A DNA stretch of 64,000 nt. Origin: an uncultured Cocleimonas sp. Its GTDB lineage: Bacteria > Pseudomonadota > Gammaproteobacteria > Thiotrichales > Thiotrichaceae. Shown one piece after another: positions 1 through 8,757 of the stretch. Below the pieces are notes generated by a model that saw only the letters and a list, made by a program, of their open reading frames with translations, did not search any database and was not told the origin of the DNA. The stretch is from assembly GCF_947495625.1 (NCBI RefSeq), contig NZ_CANLZW010000006.1:83536-147535 (forward strand), in the 5' to 3' direction. Within the stretch, counting starts at the first letter, position 1. The number at the start of each line of letters is the position of its first letter. The position numbers and the translations under genes were made by a program.

Positions 1-1
1 G

Positions 2-427
2 GCGCAAAGAAAGGCATTTGATAGTGATAATACGCAGCCAATAACTATGCAAGCGCTTCAGGAAATTCCAATGGAAAGCTGGGGTAATCTGCAATTTGAA
101 TTTCATCCTTCAGTGTCACGTTTAAATTTTGAATGGAATACCCCCCAACTTTGGGCGGCAATTGATAAACAGGATGACCCTATACCCCCAGAAAAACTGG
201 ATTATCCATTAGGATGGGTAGTGTGGAGAAATGAATTGCTTAATTATTATCGGTCATTAGATGTTGATGAAGCCTGGGCTTTAGATTCGGCTATGCAAGC
301 AGGTAGTTTTGAGGGTTTATGTGAAGGCGTTTGTGAGTGGGTAGATGCAGAACATGCGCCAGCAAGAGTTGCAGGTTTCTTATCGCAATGGATAGAAGAA
401 GGGTTAGTAACAGGTATAAGCTACTAA
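2..427 (+). CDS. HvfC/BufC-like (DUF2063) protein, 5' end outside window
   Basis: The frame is open from base 2 with no stop before the first ATG at 47, so the gene probably starts upstream of the window. The visible part resembles the C-terminal half of HvfC/BufC proteins: an FHPSVSRLNFEW strand, a spaced WVVWRNELLNYYRSLD segment, an AGSFEGLCEG turn and a final A.FLSQWIEEGLV helix. In that family the protein is the partner of an MNIO (DUF692) enzyme that modifies copper-binding bufferin-type peptides; the enzyme and precursor genes would lie further upstream. The gene ends 18 bp before the convergent rhombosortase gene, and a copy of the dispersed poly-G motif fills the junction. Family assignment is from remembered sequence pattern only. 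Confidence 0.6.
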   Translation, partial: AQRKAFDSDNTQPITMQALQEIPMESWGNLQFEFHPSVSRLNFEWNTPQLWAAIDKQDDPIPPEKLDYPLGWVVWRNELLNYYRSLDVDEAWALDSAMQAGSFEGLCEGVCEWVDAEHAPARVAGFLSQWIEEGLVTGISY

Positions 428-444
428 GCTATTCTAAAAAAGCA

Positions 445-462
445 CTTAAAAGTGGGGGGGTG
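445..462 (+). repeat. dispersed poly-G motif, copy 1
   Basis: The sequence CTTAAAAGTGGGGGGGTG is preceded by an A-run (435-441). It sits between two convergent genes and overlaps the stop codon of the rhombosortase gene. On the minus strand it reads as a C-run, then a CACTT/AAGTG mini-hairpin, then a T-run, so it could double as a terminator for that gene. Confidence 0.7.
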
Positions 463-1057
463 ACCTTTTCTTTATTTGGTTGTTGTTTTTACCCATATAA
501 TGATTAATTGCCAAAAATAAGCTAATTAATATTGCTCCCAATAAGCCATACTGGTGTGCATCGGTTGCCACAGGTATGCCAATCAGTTCCTCACTAGATG
601 TGCTTCCGCCCTGAAAGAAATCCCAAATAATTTTTCCAAGAATAAGCATAGCTACAGATATTCCTGTAAATATATCTTTTTTCAAAGTCGCATTAACGCC
701 ACCTACAAAAAATAAGCCGTAAAGCGCACCAGAGAAGCCATAATAGTTATGTAATTCAGGTGTAAAATAATAGAGACCAAACCCAACTATTAAACAAAGA
801 AAAATAGTGCTGAAAATGAATGTTTTAGCATTGAAGGTGTCTATGAATAACAAGCCTAATATCCAAAGGCCACTTAAATTTAACAAGAGGTGGGGGTAGT
901 TTGAATGGGTAAGGTTGCCGCCGATAACTCTCCACCACTGTCCAGAGTCAATTTCGGATCGGTTAAAAACAAAGTCAGCTTGAAGTAATTGGGCAATAAA
1001 AAATAGTACGGTTAAAGAAATTATTGCAATGAATAGCGGTTGTTTCAATTTGATCAT
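446..1057 (-). CDS. rrtA: rhombosortase-like intramembrane serine protease
   Basis: This 203-residue polytopic membrane protein has a rhomboid-like arrangement. The nucleophile motif GFSGALYG is near residues 107-114 and the catalytic His sits in DAHQYGLLGA near residue 168. HSNYPHLLLNLSGLW is typical of the second rhomboid helix. The short length and the AHQYG signature fit rhombosortases, which process GlyGly-CTERM proteins exported by the type II secretion system. The gene is divergent from gspG, which supports that reading. No GlyGly-CTERM substrate was seen in the window. The last residues (SPPHF) and the TAA stop are encoded by a copy of the dispersed poly-G motif, so the C-terminus looks as if it was set by that repeat. 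Confidence 0.75.
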   Translation of the reverse strand: MIKLKQPLFIAIISLTVLFFIAQLLQADFVFNRSEIDSGQWWRVIGGNLTHSNYPHLLLNLSGLWILGLLFIDTFNAKTFIFSTIFLCLIVGFGLYYFTPELHNYYGFSGALYGLFFVGGVNATLKKDIFTGISVAMLILGKIIWDFFQGGSTSSEELIGIPVATDAHQYGLLGAILISLFLAINHYMGKNNNQIKKRSPPHF

Positions 1058-1251
1058 TTTTAAACAACCTTGTATAAATTATGGCAAAATGCCGTCACTT
1101 TAAAGAATTTGACTATTCGGAAGTACCAAGAGTATAAATTCTTTATGCCTTTGAAGTAAAAGTTTTGACAGGTTTTTGACCGTTTAAGATGGCTTGCTTG
1201 ACTGAAAAGGTTAATTTATTAGGATATTTCAAAAGATTGTAGGGGAAGTAA

Positions 1252-1698
1252 ATGAAAAGAAGTAGAAACAAAATTCAATCATTATCACGTTCGCAACAGC
1301 TAGGTTTTACCTTGCTAGAAGTTATGGTCGTTGTCGTGATAATCGCTGTTATGGCTGCGGCTGTAGGCCCTGCTATATTTGATAACTTAAACAAGGCAAA
1401 TGTAACAAGAGCCGGAACAGATATTAAAAGTATCTCATCAATGCTTGAGGTTTATAGGGCCGAAAACTATAACTACCCAAGTACAGATCAAGGTTTAGAG
1501 GCTCTGGTAAGTAAGCCTTCAGGCGATCCAGAAGCAAAAAACTGGAGACGTTATACAAAGAAGACGCCGATTGATCCATGGGGTAACCCTTATAAATACC
1601 TAAGTCCTGGTGCTAAAGGTGATGTTGATATCTATTCATTTGGACCAGATGGTATTCAAAGTGAAGATGATATTGGTAACTGGCAATTGGATAATTAA
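1252..1698 (+). CDS. gspG: type II secretion major pseudopilin GspG
   Basis: The protein (148 residues) is the major pseudopilin that assembles the periplasmic piston of the type II secretion system. A prepilin peptidase site lies at G18/F19 followed by FTLLE, with the invariant Glu at position 5 of the mature form and a hydrophobic helix behind it. The C-terminal half has the GspG pattern YPSTDQGLEALV, then DPWGNPYKY and the calcium-loop region FGPDGIQSEDDIGNW. GGGGAAG lies just upstream of the ATG. It starts a four-gene set with gspH, gspI and gspJ; the remaining gsp genes are not in the window. Confidence 0.95.
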   Translation: MKRSRNKIQSLSRSQQLGFTLLEVMVVVVIIAVMAAAVGPAIFDNLNKANVTRAGTDIKSISSMLEVYRAENYNYPSTDQGLEALVSKPSGDPEAKNWRRYTKKTPIDPWGNPYKYLSPGAKGDVDIYSFGPDGIQSEDDIGNWQLDN

Positions 1699-1716
1699 TC
1701 CTGATTCAGGCTCAAG

Positions 1717-2211
1717 ATGAAAATCTCCCAAAAGGGTTTTACCTTAATAGAGATAATGGTAGTAATTGTTATTGTTGCAGTTCTTATGGGAGCTGTGACT
1801 TTATCATTTCCACCCGTAGGCGATAAATTACTCAAAGAAAATACAGAGCGTTTTAGCGCATTAATTTCTCTTGCCCAAGATGAGTCGATTTTACAATCTG
1901 CTGAAATCGCTTTAGAAATTGACGATAAAGGCTATGGCTTCTATAGAAATCAAAATAATAGTTGGGCGGCTTTATCAGAAGCGCCGTTCAAGAAACGCCA
2001 ACTTCCAGCTGAAATAACGTCGAAGCTATTATTAGATGGGATTTCTACAGATCTGGCAGAACGTGATAGTGATTCTCCGCAAATCGTGTTTTTGTCCAGT
2101 GGCGAGATGACACCATTTACTTATCAGCTTTTTTACGAAAAAGAGAGTACTTCAACTATAGAAGTGAGTGCTACAGGTGAAATAAAACAGAGTTTTACCA
2201 AAAATGAATAA
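1717..2211 (+). CDS. gspH: type II secretion minor pseudopilin GspH
   Basis: This 164-residue minor pseudopilin has a class III signal (G7/F8, Glu12) and a hydrophobic segment running to about residue 30. The body is weakly conserved, as usual for GspH, with a C-terminal strand region ending VSATGEIKQSF. It lies 18 bp after gspG and overlaps gspI by 8 bp, so translation is probably coupled. GspH is thought to sit in the tip complex of the pseudopilus; this assignment rests on gene order plus the pilin-like N-terminus. Confidence 0.85.
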   Translation: MKISQKGFTLIEIMVVIVIVAVLMGAVTLSFPPVGDKLLKENTERFSALISLAQDESILQSAEIALEIDDKGYGFYRNQNNSWAALSEAPFKKRQLPAEITSKLLLDGISTDLAERDSDSPQIVFLSSGEMTPFTYQLFYEKESTSTIEVSATGEIKQSFTKNE

Positions 2212-2575
2212 AAACAACGCCGGTTTTACGTTACTAGAAGTCATGGTTGCGCTATTTATTGTTGCAGTAGCAATGGGTGGGGCGATAAAAGTCATCGAGA
2301 ATTCAGCGCAAAATACTTCCAGGATGGCGGACAAGACTTTTGCAAATTGGGTGGCTATGAATAAGATCACCGAACTTCGTCTTAATTCTGAATGGCCAAA
2401 ATTAGGGACAGTAAAAGGTGAATCGGAAATGTCTGATAGAAAGTGGAAGTGGGAGCAAAAGACGATAAAAACCGATGACGACAAGGTAAAGCGTGTAGAA
2501 CTATCTGTTTGGGGTGAGAAAGATAATGATCAAAATCCATTCGTAACCGTTGTTGGATTTTTAACCCAACCATGA
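2204..2575 (+). CDS. gspI: type II secretion minor pseudopilin GspI
   Basis: This 123-residue pseudopilin has the processing site G7/F8 followed by TLLEVMVALFIVA. The segment ANWVAMNKITELRL matches the conserved GspI region (A-x-x-V-A-x-N). It overlaps gspH upstream by 8 bp and gspJ downstream by 4 bp (ATGA). GspI normally nucleates the minor pseudopilin tip with GspJ and GspK. Confidence 0.9.
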   Translation: MNKNNAGFTLLEVMVALFIVAVAMGGAIKVIENSAQNTSRMADKTFANWVAMNKITELRLNSEWPKLGTVKGESEMSDRKWKWEQKTIKTDDDKVKRVELSVWGEKDNDQNPFVTVVGFLTQP

Positions 2576-3165
2576 AATCAGCTTCTAAAGGGTTTACGCT
2601 TCTCGAGCTTCTGGTAGCCATGAGTATTTTCTCTTTTATGGCAATTACTGCCTATACCGGCTTATCTAATATGCTGACTAGTAATCAGGCTATCACGGAG
2701 CAGGAGCAGAAACTAAAAAAAATACAACGCACAATGTTGTTTCTAGAGAAAGACATTCGTCAAATTGTTAGCAGACCAAGAAGAACGGGATATGGTGCAG
2801 ATGAGGTTTCTCCTGCATTCTCTTATGGTCTAGATACTGATGATTCTAATGGCGTGATTGAATTCACTAAATCAGGCGTAGCAAACCCGCTAGCATTAGC
2901 AAAAAGTTCACTTGAGAGAGTGCGCTATGATCTGGAAGATAAAATATTGATAAGGAATAGCTGGGCGTATGTTGATCATATAGACCTTGAGCCAGTTAAA
3001 ATGACACTTTTGAATGATGTTGAGTCATTCGAATTGAGGTTGCTGGATGCTAATAATCAATGGAAATCTAACTGGAGTGAGAAAAAAATACTGCCTGAGG
3101 CTGTTGAAGTAACCCTGGAGCATAAGCATTGGGGCAAAATTGTTAGATTATTTCCAATTCGTTAG
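2572..3165 (+). CDS. gspJ: type II secretion minor pseudopilin GspJ
   Basis: This 197-residue minor pseudopilin has G7/F8 and FTLLELLVAMSIF at the N-terminus. The segment LKKIQRTMLFLEKDIRQIVSR is the characteristic GspJ helix, and the end ALEVTLEHKHWGKIVRLF-like region fits the family. It is the last gene of the visible set. No gspK follows: the next 325 bp hold no ORF and the next gene is an RND adaptor. Either gspK is elsewhere or the tip complex is incomplete. Confidence 0.9.
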   Translation: MKSASKGFTLLELLVAMSIFSFMAITAYTGLSNMLTSNQAITEQEQKLKKIQRTMLFLEKDIRQIVSRPRRTGYGADEVSPAFSYGLDTDDSNGVIEFTKSGVANPLALAKSSLERVRYDLEDKILIRNSWAYVDHIDLEPVKMTLLNDVESFELRLLDANNQWKSNWSEKKILPEAVEVTLEHKHWGKIVRLFPIR

Positions 3166-3490
3166 CTTTTAACAAAGCGATAAATACCTAAAAATAAAAA
3201 AGTAAGTCTTTCTATCCCTTATGGAACAAGATTTGTGCTGGAAATATGCTAATTTAGAAGCTATAGTAAAAATAGCAATTTTTATGAACCTTTTCTCTTG
3301 TTTCCTCCAAACCAAGAGACTATTTGCATAAAAGAACTGGCAATAGTCTAATTTATAAACGGCTTTGTCAGATTTGCTTTAACTATCGGGTGGTACTCCT
3401 GTAGCTTAGCATCGTGGAATTTTAGGAATTTCAAGAAGCTAAATGCCCAATACAGGAGCCGATGTGGAATTAATAATAGGAAAACTAATA
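3166..3490 (+). other. intergenic region with long imperfect inverted repeat upstream of the RND cassette
   Basis: No ORF of note and no trace of gspK was found. Near the right end, CTCCTGTA (3396-3403) and TTAGC (3406-3410) are complemented by GCTAA (3438-3442) and TACAGGAG (3451-3458), so a 5'-leader hairpin about 60 bp long could form before the adaptor gene. The promoter of the cassette probably lies here, but no clear -35/-10 pair could be assigned. Confidence 0.4.
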
Positions 3491-4657
3491 ATGTTGAAGT
3501 GCAAACATCAAAAAATGCTTGTTGTCAGTCTGTGTTTTTTTATTGCTCCAGTTCTCTTTTTATCCTCGTCGGTTAATGCGGCAGAAATAATTACTGTAAA
3601 TCGTTCTATTTCAAGTTCCCAAACTGTTTTGGGTAGTACGGTTGTCCCTTATAAAGAGATCACAGTAACGGCTCAAGTACCTGGTAAAATCACATCTTTA
3701 GGTGGAGACGTAGGTACCAGTTTCACTAAAGGTGGAGTGCTAGCAAAAATTGACGATGCTCAATTGCTGGCTAAAAGAAATACCTTGTGGGCACAAATTA
3801 CTTCGGCTCAGGCGGCGCTTAAAAATTCTCAAGCGCAATATCAACGAGAAATAGTATCACCAAGAAGTAAAAGTATTAATGGCATGCCAGGAATGGGAGT
3901 GCCATCAATGATGGATATTTTTATGACGCGCCCAATGTACGACATGATGGGCGACTCTAATCAAGGTTATAACCGTTACTCAGATTTGGTAAGCAGTGCC
4001 ACTGGAGTGTCTCAGGCTGAAAGTCAGGTAATGATGGCTTGGTCTCAATTAAACGAATTAAATACAAAAATTAAAGATACTGTTTCGGTAGCTCCATTCG
4101 AAGGCATTATTATGTCCAAGATGGTCGAAGTAGGAGATGCGGTTCAGCCTGGGCAGCCTTTAATGACGTATGGCTTTATTAAATATTTGCGTCTTCAGGC
4201 GGATGTTCCCTCAATGCTTGTTTCAGGTTTAGCTAAAGGCATGAGTGTTCCAGTTAGAATTAGTAATACTAACCCAACAGTTGCCAGAGTTTCTCAAATC
4301 TACCCAATAGCGGACCCTTCGCGTCATACAGTCGTTGTTAAATTTGATTTGCCTGTTGGTGTTTCAGCATCCCCAGGTATGTATGCTGAAATTTTCCTTC
4401 CAGATACTACCCCGGGTGGTAACTCGGTAATTACGATTCCAAAAACGGCGTTAATACCCGGCAGAAGCTTACCTACAGTGTTAGTCGTCGATGAGGAGTC
4501 GAAGACATCATCACTGCGTTTAATCAGGGTCGGAGTAGCTCAAAGAGATGGGTTGGTGTCTGTAGTCTCTGGTTTGAAAGTTGGTGAGAGAGTTATTAAT
4601 AACCCGCCTGCAGGAGCATCTTCAGGGTGGTATCCCAAAGATTCAGCAGTACTTTGA
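3491..4657 (+). CDS. RND efflux periplasmic adaptor (membrane fusion protein)
   Basis: HlyD/AcrA-type adaptor that would link the RND permease downstream to an outer-membrane channel. An ATG at 3443 is in frame, but 3491 is preferred: AGGA precedes it and it gives a clean signal peptide (MLKCKHQKMLVVSLCFF to the cut after VNA). The mature protein has the lipoyl half-motif GKITSLGGDVGTSFTKGGVLAKIDD, an interrupted helical hairpin with a Met-rich insert (about NGMPGMGVPSMMDIFMTRPMYDMMG), the second half APFEGIIMSKMVEVGDAVQPGQPLM, then beta-barrel and membrane-proximal parts. The Met-rich insert is unusual and could bind metal. No outer-membrane TolC-like gene is adjacent. Confidence 0.85.
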   Translation: MLKCKHQKMLVVSLCFFIAPVLFLSSSVNAAEIITVNRSISSSQTVLGSTVVPYKEITVTAQVPGKITSLGGDVGTSFTKGGVLAKIDDAQLLAKRNTLWAQITSAQAALKNSQAQYQREIVSPRSKSINGMPGMGVPSMMDIFMTRPMYDMMGDSNQGYNRYSDLVSSATGVSQAESQVMMAWSQLNELNTKIKDTVSVAPFEGIIMSKMVEVGDAVQPGQPLMTYGFIKYLRLQADVPSMLVSGLAKGMSVPVRISNTNPTVARVSQIYPIADPSRHTVVVKFDLPVGVSASPGMYAEIFLPDTTPGGNSVITIPKTALIPGRSLPTVLVVDEESKTSSLRLIRVGVAQRDGLVSVVSGLKVGERVINNPPAGASSGWYPKDSAVL

Positions 4658-4723
4658 TTCATTTATGGTTCAAATATGGTTTGAAATTATTATAAGTCTA
4701 AAAATATAACTGAATAAATAAAT

Positions 4724-7700
4724 ATGAATGATAACGTAGCTGATCAAGGAACAAAGAAAACAGAAACACCTAAGCATTCTTTAGGCCTTGCTGGAGGTAT
4801 GGCGAAAGCCTTTATTACTTCCCCGCTTGCGCTATTGTTATTAATAGCATTCCTTGCCTTAGGTATTTTGGGAATGCAAATGACTCCCAGGCAGGAAGAC
4901 CCTCAAATATCAGTGCCGATGGTTGATATTTTTGTTAGTTATCCGGGGGCAACCTCGTCAGAAGTTGTTAGTCAGGTAGCTAGGCCTCTTGAAGGGATAA
5001 TGTCAGAAATCACTGGTGTTAAGCATGTGTATTCTGCTTCTTCACGTGGTCAGGCGCTTATAACTGTCCAGTTTAAAGTGGGCGAAAACTTTGAAGCTTC
5101 TATCGTAAAATTACACGATAAAATTGAATCCAATAAAAATAAAATGCCACAAGGCATTGCTGGTTTTCTGGTTAAGCCAGTTGGGGTGGATGACGTCCCT
5201 GTCGTCTCGATAACACTATGGTCTAATGATGTAGATGATGCATCTTTAAAGCTCGTTGCTCTAGATTTATTACAATCTTTACGTGAAGTGCCGAATGCTA
5301 GTCAGAGCTTTATTGTTGATGGGCGAACGGATCAACTTCTGGTTGAAATCTTGCCCGAGCGTCTTGCAACTTATGGTGTGTCGTTAGCGCAGGTTGCAAA
5401 TACTATAAGAATGGCTAACTCTGAGAGGAATGCCGGATCTGTTGAACCCAATGATAAGTTTGTGCAGGTAGTCACGGGTTCTTTCTTGAAATCTTCTGCT
5501 GATATAAAACGTCTGATGGTAGGGGTTATAGATGGTCGCCCTGTTTATGTGCGTGATGTTGCCACAGTAAAAGAAGGCCCAAGTGAAGCCACTAAAATTG
5601 TTGGTTACTACACAGGCGCAGCCAGTAACAATGCGGGTAATGAAATTGCACATGGTGCTCCGGCGGTTACTATTGCAATAGCAAAGAAACACGGTGCAAA
5701 TGGTGTAGAAGTTGCAGAGAATGTAATAGAAAAGCTTGAGTATTTAAAAGGTCGATTAATTCCAGATAATGTACATGTTGCTATTACCAGAAACTATGGT
5801 GAATCAGCGAAATCTAAAGTAAATGAATTGCTGTTTAAGCTTGGTGAAGCAACATTGATGGTAACCATTTTGGTTCTATTGTTTCTGGGGTGGAGAGCAT
5901 CCTTAGTTACCTTTATTATTATCCCGGTAGTAATTACGGTTACTGTTTTAGCTGCGTGGATTTTGGGTCTAACAATAGATCGTGTAAGTTTATTTGCTTT
6001 GATCTTTTCTATTGGTATTTTGGTCGATGACGCTATTGTTGTGGTCGAAAATATATATAGGCGGTGGCTGCTATCAGAGAGCTTAGATGTCGATGTGGCT
6101 GTTGATGCTGTCCGAGAGGTAGGAAATCCTACAATTCTTGCGACATTCACTGTAATTGCAGCATTGTTACCTATGGGGTTTGTTAGTGGAATGATGGGGC
6201 CTTATATGTCACCGATTCCAATACTTGGCTCAGTGGCAATGCTATTTTCACTATTTGCTGCTTTCGCTTTTACTCCCTGGCTAACTAATAAATTTAAGCC
6301 AAGCCTTAAAAAACTCAAAGTGATGGAAGAAAAAGAGCACCGTCAGGCGGCTGCTTTAGAAAAATTCTTCCGCAAATTAATAATTCCTCTTATTCAAGAC
6401 AAAAGAAAAGGAAGGTTACTTTTATTTGGAATAATTGGGGTTTTCTTCCTTTGTACAATTCTCTTTTACACAAAAGGTGTGAAAGTCAAAATGCTGCCTT
6501 TGGATAATAAGCCTGAATTTAATATCGTAGTGAATTTTCCGGAAGGCACTGCTTTGCCAGTAACCGCTAATTTAATAGGCAAAATTGCCGAAAAAATGCA
6601 AGCGGTAGAAGAAGTCACAGCTGTTCAAACGTATGCTGGAACTGCATCACCTTTCAATTTTAATGGTCTCGTAAGGCACTATTATCTAAGAGACAAGCCT
6701 TGGCAAGGTGATGTTCAAATTCAATTAACAAATAAGCATGATCGCGATAGATCCAGTCATGAAATAGCAGAACAAGCAAGAGCAATGCTAACTCCACTGG
6801 CTAGAGAGGTTGGTGCAAGAATTCAAGTGGTAGAAATGCCGCCAGGGCCACCAGTTCTTCAATCAGTAGTTGCTGAAATATATGGACCAAGTGCTGAAAC
6901 GCGTAGGCAGGTTGCTAGAGATATTACTGAAATATTTGAGAAAGCACCAAACTTGGGAGATGTGGATAATTTCCTTGAAGAGCCTCACGATATTTTACGA
7001 TTCAAAGTGGATGCTGCTAAAGCACAAAGAAATGGAATTTCAGTTGAAGATATTAATGCAACTTTAGAAATGGCTATGGGTGGTTTTGTTCTTGGTGATA
7101 TCAAAAAAGATGCGCTTATAGATCCAACTCCTATAGTTATGCAAATTCCTTTAGCCGCAAGATCTCAAATAAATAGACTTATACAGTTGCCTGTGAGTAA
7201 TCGTATGGGCAAAACAATGCCATTGTCTGAACTTGGTCGATTTGTAACTGAGAAGGCTGATCAGCCTATTTATCATAAAGACTTGCGTGCCGTTGAGTTT
7301 GTTACTGCTGAGACGGTCGGAGATTTGGCTGCTCCAGTATATGGAATGTTTCAGGTTCAAGATTTACTTGCGCAAGCTAATAATGGAGAAGGTTACAAAT
7401 CTCCTGACGGTACTTTAGTTACCGGTGGTAGTTGGTTTGGTAGAGAAGATACGGCAGATAAAACGAATTTTGAATGGGGTGGAGAGTGGACAGTCACATT
7501 TGAAACATTCCGTGATATGGGTATAGCCTTTATGGCGGCACTCGTTTTGATCTATATGTTGATCGTTGGATTATTTGGAAACTTCATTTTACCAGCCATT
7601 GTTATTGCTCCAATTCCTCTGACTCTGATTGGTATTATTCCGGGTCATTGGTTATGGGGAGCAGACTTTACGGCGACCTCAATGATAGGATTTATCGCAC

Positions 7701-8740
7701 TGGCAGGTATTGTGGTTAGAAACTCAATTTTGCTTGTGGATTTTTCCAAAAATGCTGTCATAAACGAAGGTATGAGTGTCGTTGATGCGGTAATACATTC
7801 TTGCGAAGCTCGAACGCGTCCAATCGCTATTACTGCATTTGCTTTGATTGGTGGGTCATTAGTTATTATTACAGATCCAATTTTTAAAGGTATGGCCGTA
7901 TCTTTAGTATTCGGTGGCTTAGTTTCAACACTGTTAACACTTTTAGTTATTCCGTTGGGTTGTATTAGTGCAGGAAAGGCTTTGTGTGTAGCGCCTGATG
8001 GTAGTGAAGTTACCCCCCCCGACTTTGACCCGGATTTACGAAGAAATCATTCAAATAATGTTACAAGTGTTTCATCAGGTTACGAAGAGTCATTTTTAGA
8101 CAAAGTGAAAGATGCTTCGTCAACAATACTAGGTATTGTCCTGACACTAGGCGGATTAATTTTCTCATTAATTAAGAAGTTGTTTTCTTTAATATTTAGT
8201 TTGCTGAAGTCAAATAAAAATGAGAGTGATAACAGTTCTTATTCGGCTAAAACAGAGTCTATAAAAACTAATGATTCAGTTGTTGTAGCAAAGAAAAATA
8301 CTGAAGAGTCAGGTGACGTTCTTAATGACGTTAGTAATCTATCCAAAAAAACGAATAAAACTACTGAAGAAACGCCAAAGCTAAAGGCAGCAACTAAGTC
8401 AGAAGCAACAACCAAGCCCAAAGCTACAACCAAGCCAAAAGCTGCAACCAAGCCAAAAGCTGCAACCAAGCCAAAAGCTGCAACCAAGCCAAAAGCTGCA
8501 ACCAAGCCAAAAGCTGCAACCAAGCCAAAAGCTGCAACCAAGCCAAAAGCTGCAACCAAGCCAAAAGCTGCAACCAGGCCAAAAGCTGCAACCAAGCCAA
8601 AAGCTGCAACCAAGCCAAAAGCTGCAACCAAGCCAAAGGCAGCAACCAAGCCAAAGGAAGATAAAGGGCTTACGGAGAATTCAGTTAGTTCCAAAACAAA
8701 GCCAAAACGTAGAGGGATACGTTTAAAAAATGATATATAG
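4724..8740 (+). CDS. RND-family efflux permease with (KPKAAT)n C-terminal tail
   Basis: AcrB/MMPL-superfamily proton-driven inner-membrane pump of 1,338 residues. It has an N-terminal TM followed by the porter domain (MTPRQEDPQISVPMVDIF), the TM4 proton-relay Asp pair D435-D436 in GILVDDAIVVVENIY, and a second half with a GIVVRNSILLVDFS relay-equivalent segment. The AcrB core ends near residue 1100. It is followed by a hydrophobic patch (about 1125-1165), an Asn/Ser/Lys linker and thirteen near-identical six-residue repeats of KPKAAT type, ending in a basic KTKPKRRGIRLKND. Such a lysine-rich tail is not a normal part of RND pumps. It would lie in the cytoplasm and could contact nucleic acid, lipid or the ParA-like protein encoded two genes downstream. 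The gene lies 66 bp after its adaptor. Confidence 0.9.
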   Translation: MNDNVADQGTKKTETPKHSLGLAGGMAKAFITSPLALLLLIAFLALGILGMQMTPRQEDPQISVPMVDIFVSYPGATSSEVVSQVARPLEGIMSEITGVKHVYSASSRGQALITVQFKVGENFEASIVKLHDKIESNKNKMPQGIAGFLVKPVGVDDVPVVSITLWSNDVDDASLKLVALDLLQSLREVPNASQSFIVDGRTDQLLVEILPERLATYGVSLAQVANTIRMANSERNAGSVEPNDKFVQVVTGSFLKSSADIKRLMVGVIDGRPVYVRDVATVKEGPSEATKIVGYYTGAASNNAGNEIAHGAPAVTIAIAKKHGANGVEVAENVIEKLEYLKGRLIPDNVHVAITRNYGESAKSKVNELLFKLGEATLMVTILVLLFLGWRASLVTFIIIPVVITVTVLAAWILGLTIDRVSLFALIFSIGILVDDAIVVVENIYRRWLLSESLDVDVAVDAVREVGNPTILATFTVIAALLPMGFVSGMMGPYMSPIPILGSVAMLFSLFAAFAFTPWLTNKFKPSLKKLKVMEEKEHRQAAALEKFFRKLIIPLIQDKRKGRLLLFGIIGVFFLCTILFYTKGVKVKMLPLDNKPEFNIVVNFPEGTALPVTANLIGKIAEKMQAVEEVTAVQTYAGTASPFNFNGLVRHYYLRDKPWQGDVQIQLTNKHDRDRSSHEIAEQARAMLTPLAREVGARIQVVEMPPGPPVLQSVVAEIYGPSAETRRQVARDITEIFEKAPNLGDVDNFLEEPHDILRFKVDAAKAQRNGISVEDINATLEMAMGGFVLGDIKKDALIDPTPIVMQIPLAARSQINRLIQLPVSNRMGKTMPLSELGRFVTEKADQPIYHKDLRAVEFVTAETVGDLAAPVYGMFQVQDLLAQANNGEGYKSPDGTLVTGGSWFGREDTADKTNFEWGGEWTVTFETFRDMGIAFMAALVLIYMLIVGLFGNFILPAIVIAPIPLTLIGIIPGHWLWGADFTATSMIGFIALAGIVVRNSILLVDFSKNAVINEGMSVVDAVIHSCEARTRPIAITAFALIGGSLVIITDPIFKGMAVSLVFGGLVSTLLTLLVIPLGCISAGKALCVAPDGSEVTPPDFDPDLRRNHSNNVTSVSSGYEESFLDKVKDASSTILGIVLTLGGLIFSLIKKLFSLIFSLLKSNKNESDNSSYSAKTESIKTNDSVVVAKKNTEESGDVLNDVSNLSKKTNKTTEETPKLKAATKSEATTKPKATTKPKAATKPKAATKPKAATKPKAATKPKAATKPKAATKPKAATKPKAATRPKAATKPKAATKPKAATKPKAATKPKEDKGLTENSVSSKTKPKRRGIRLKNDI
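8414..8647 (+). repeat. 18-bp in-frame tandem repeat encoding KPKAAT
   Basis: Thirteen contiguous 18-bp units (AAGCCAAAAGCTGCAACC, with few substitutions) lie at the 3' end of the permease gene. The first unit and the last one differ at synonymous or near-synonymous positions; one unit has AGG for AAG. The near-identity indicates recent expansion or slippage, and copy number probably varies between strains. Open frames on the opposite strand here are artefacts of the repeat. Confidence 0.95.
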
Positions 8741-8757
8741 AATAGGTGTTTATAGAT

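Noticed and set aside
8010..8028. C-rich run followed by GACTTTGAC in the permease gene as another poly-G motif copy
   Set aside because: The G-run is eight bases and the rest matches only AAAGT; explained by coding (Thr-Pro-Pro-Asp) and left out of the count.
8414..8647. Possible CRISPR array
   Set aside because: Units are contiguous with no spacers and encode a protein repeat.
8239..8694. Long minus-strand open frames (GLVAAF- and LAWLQL-type repeats) over the permease tail
   Set aside because: Shadows of the 18-bp repeat; every frame stays open because the unit length is a multiple of three and has no stop.
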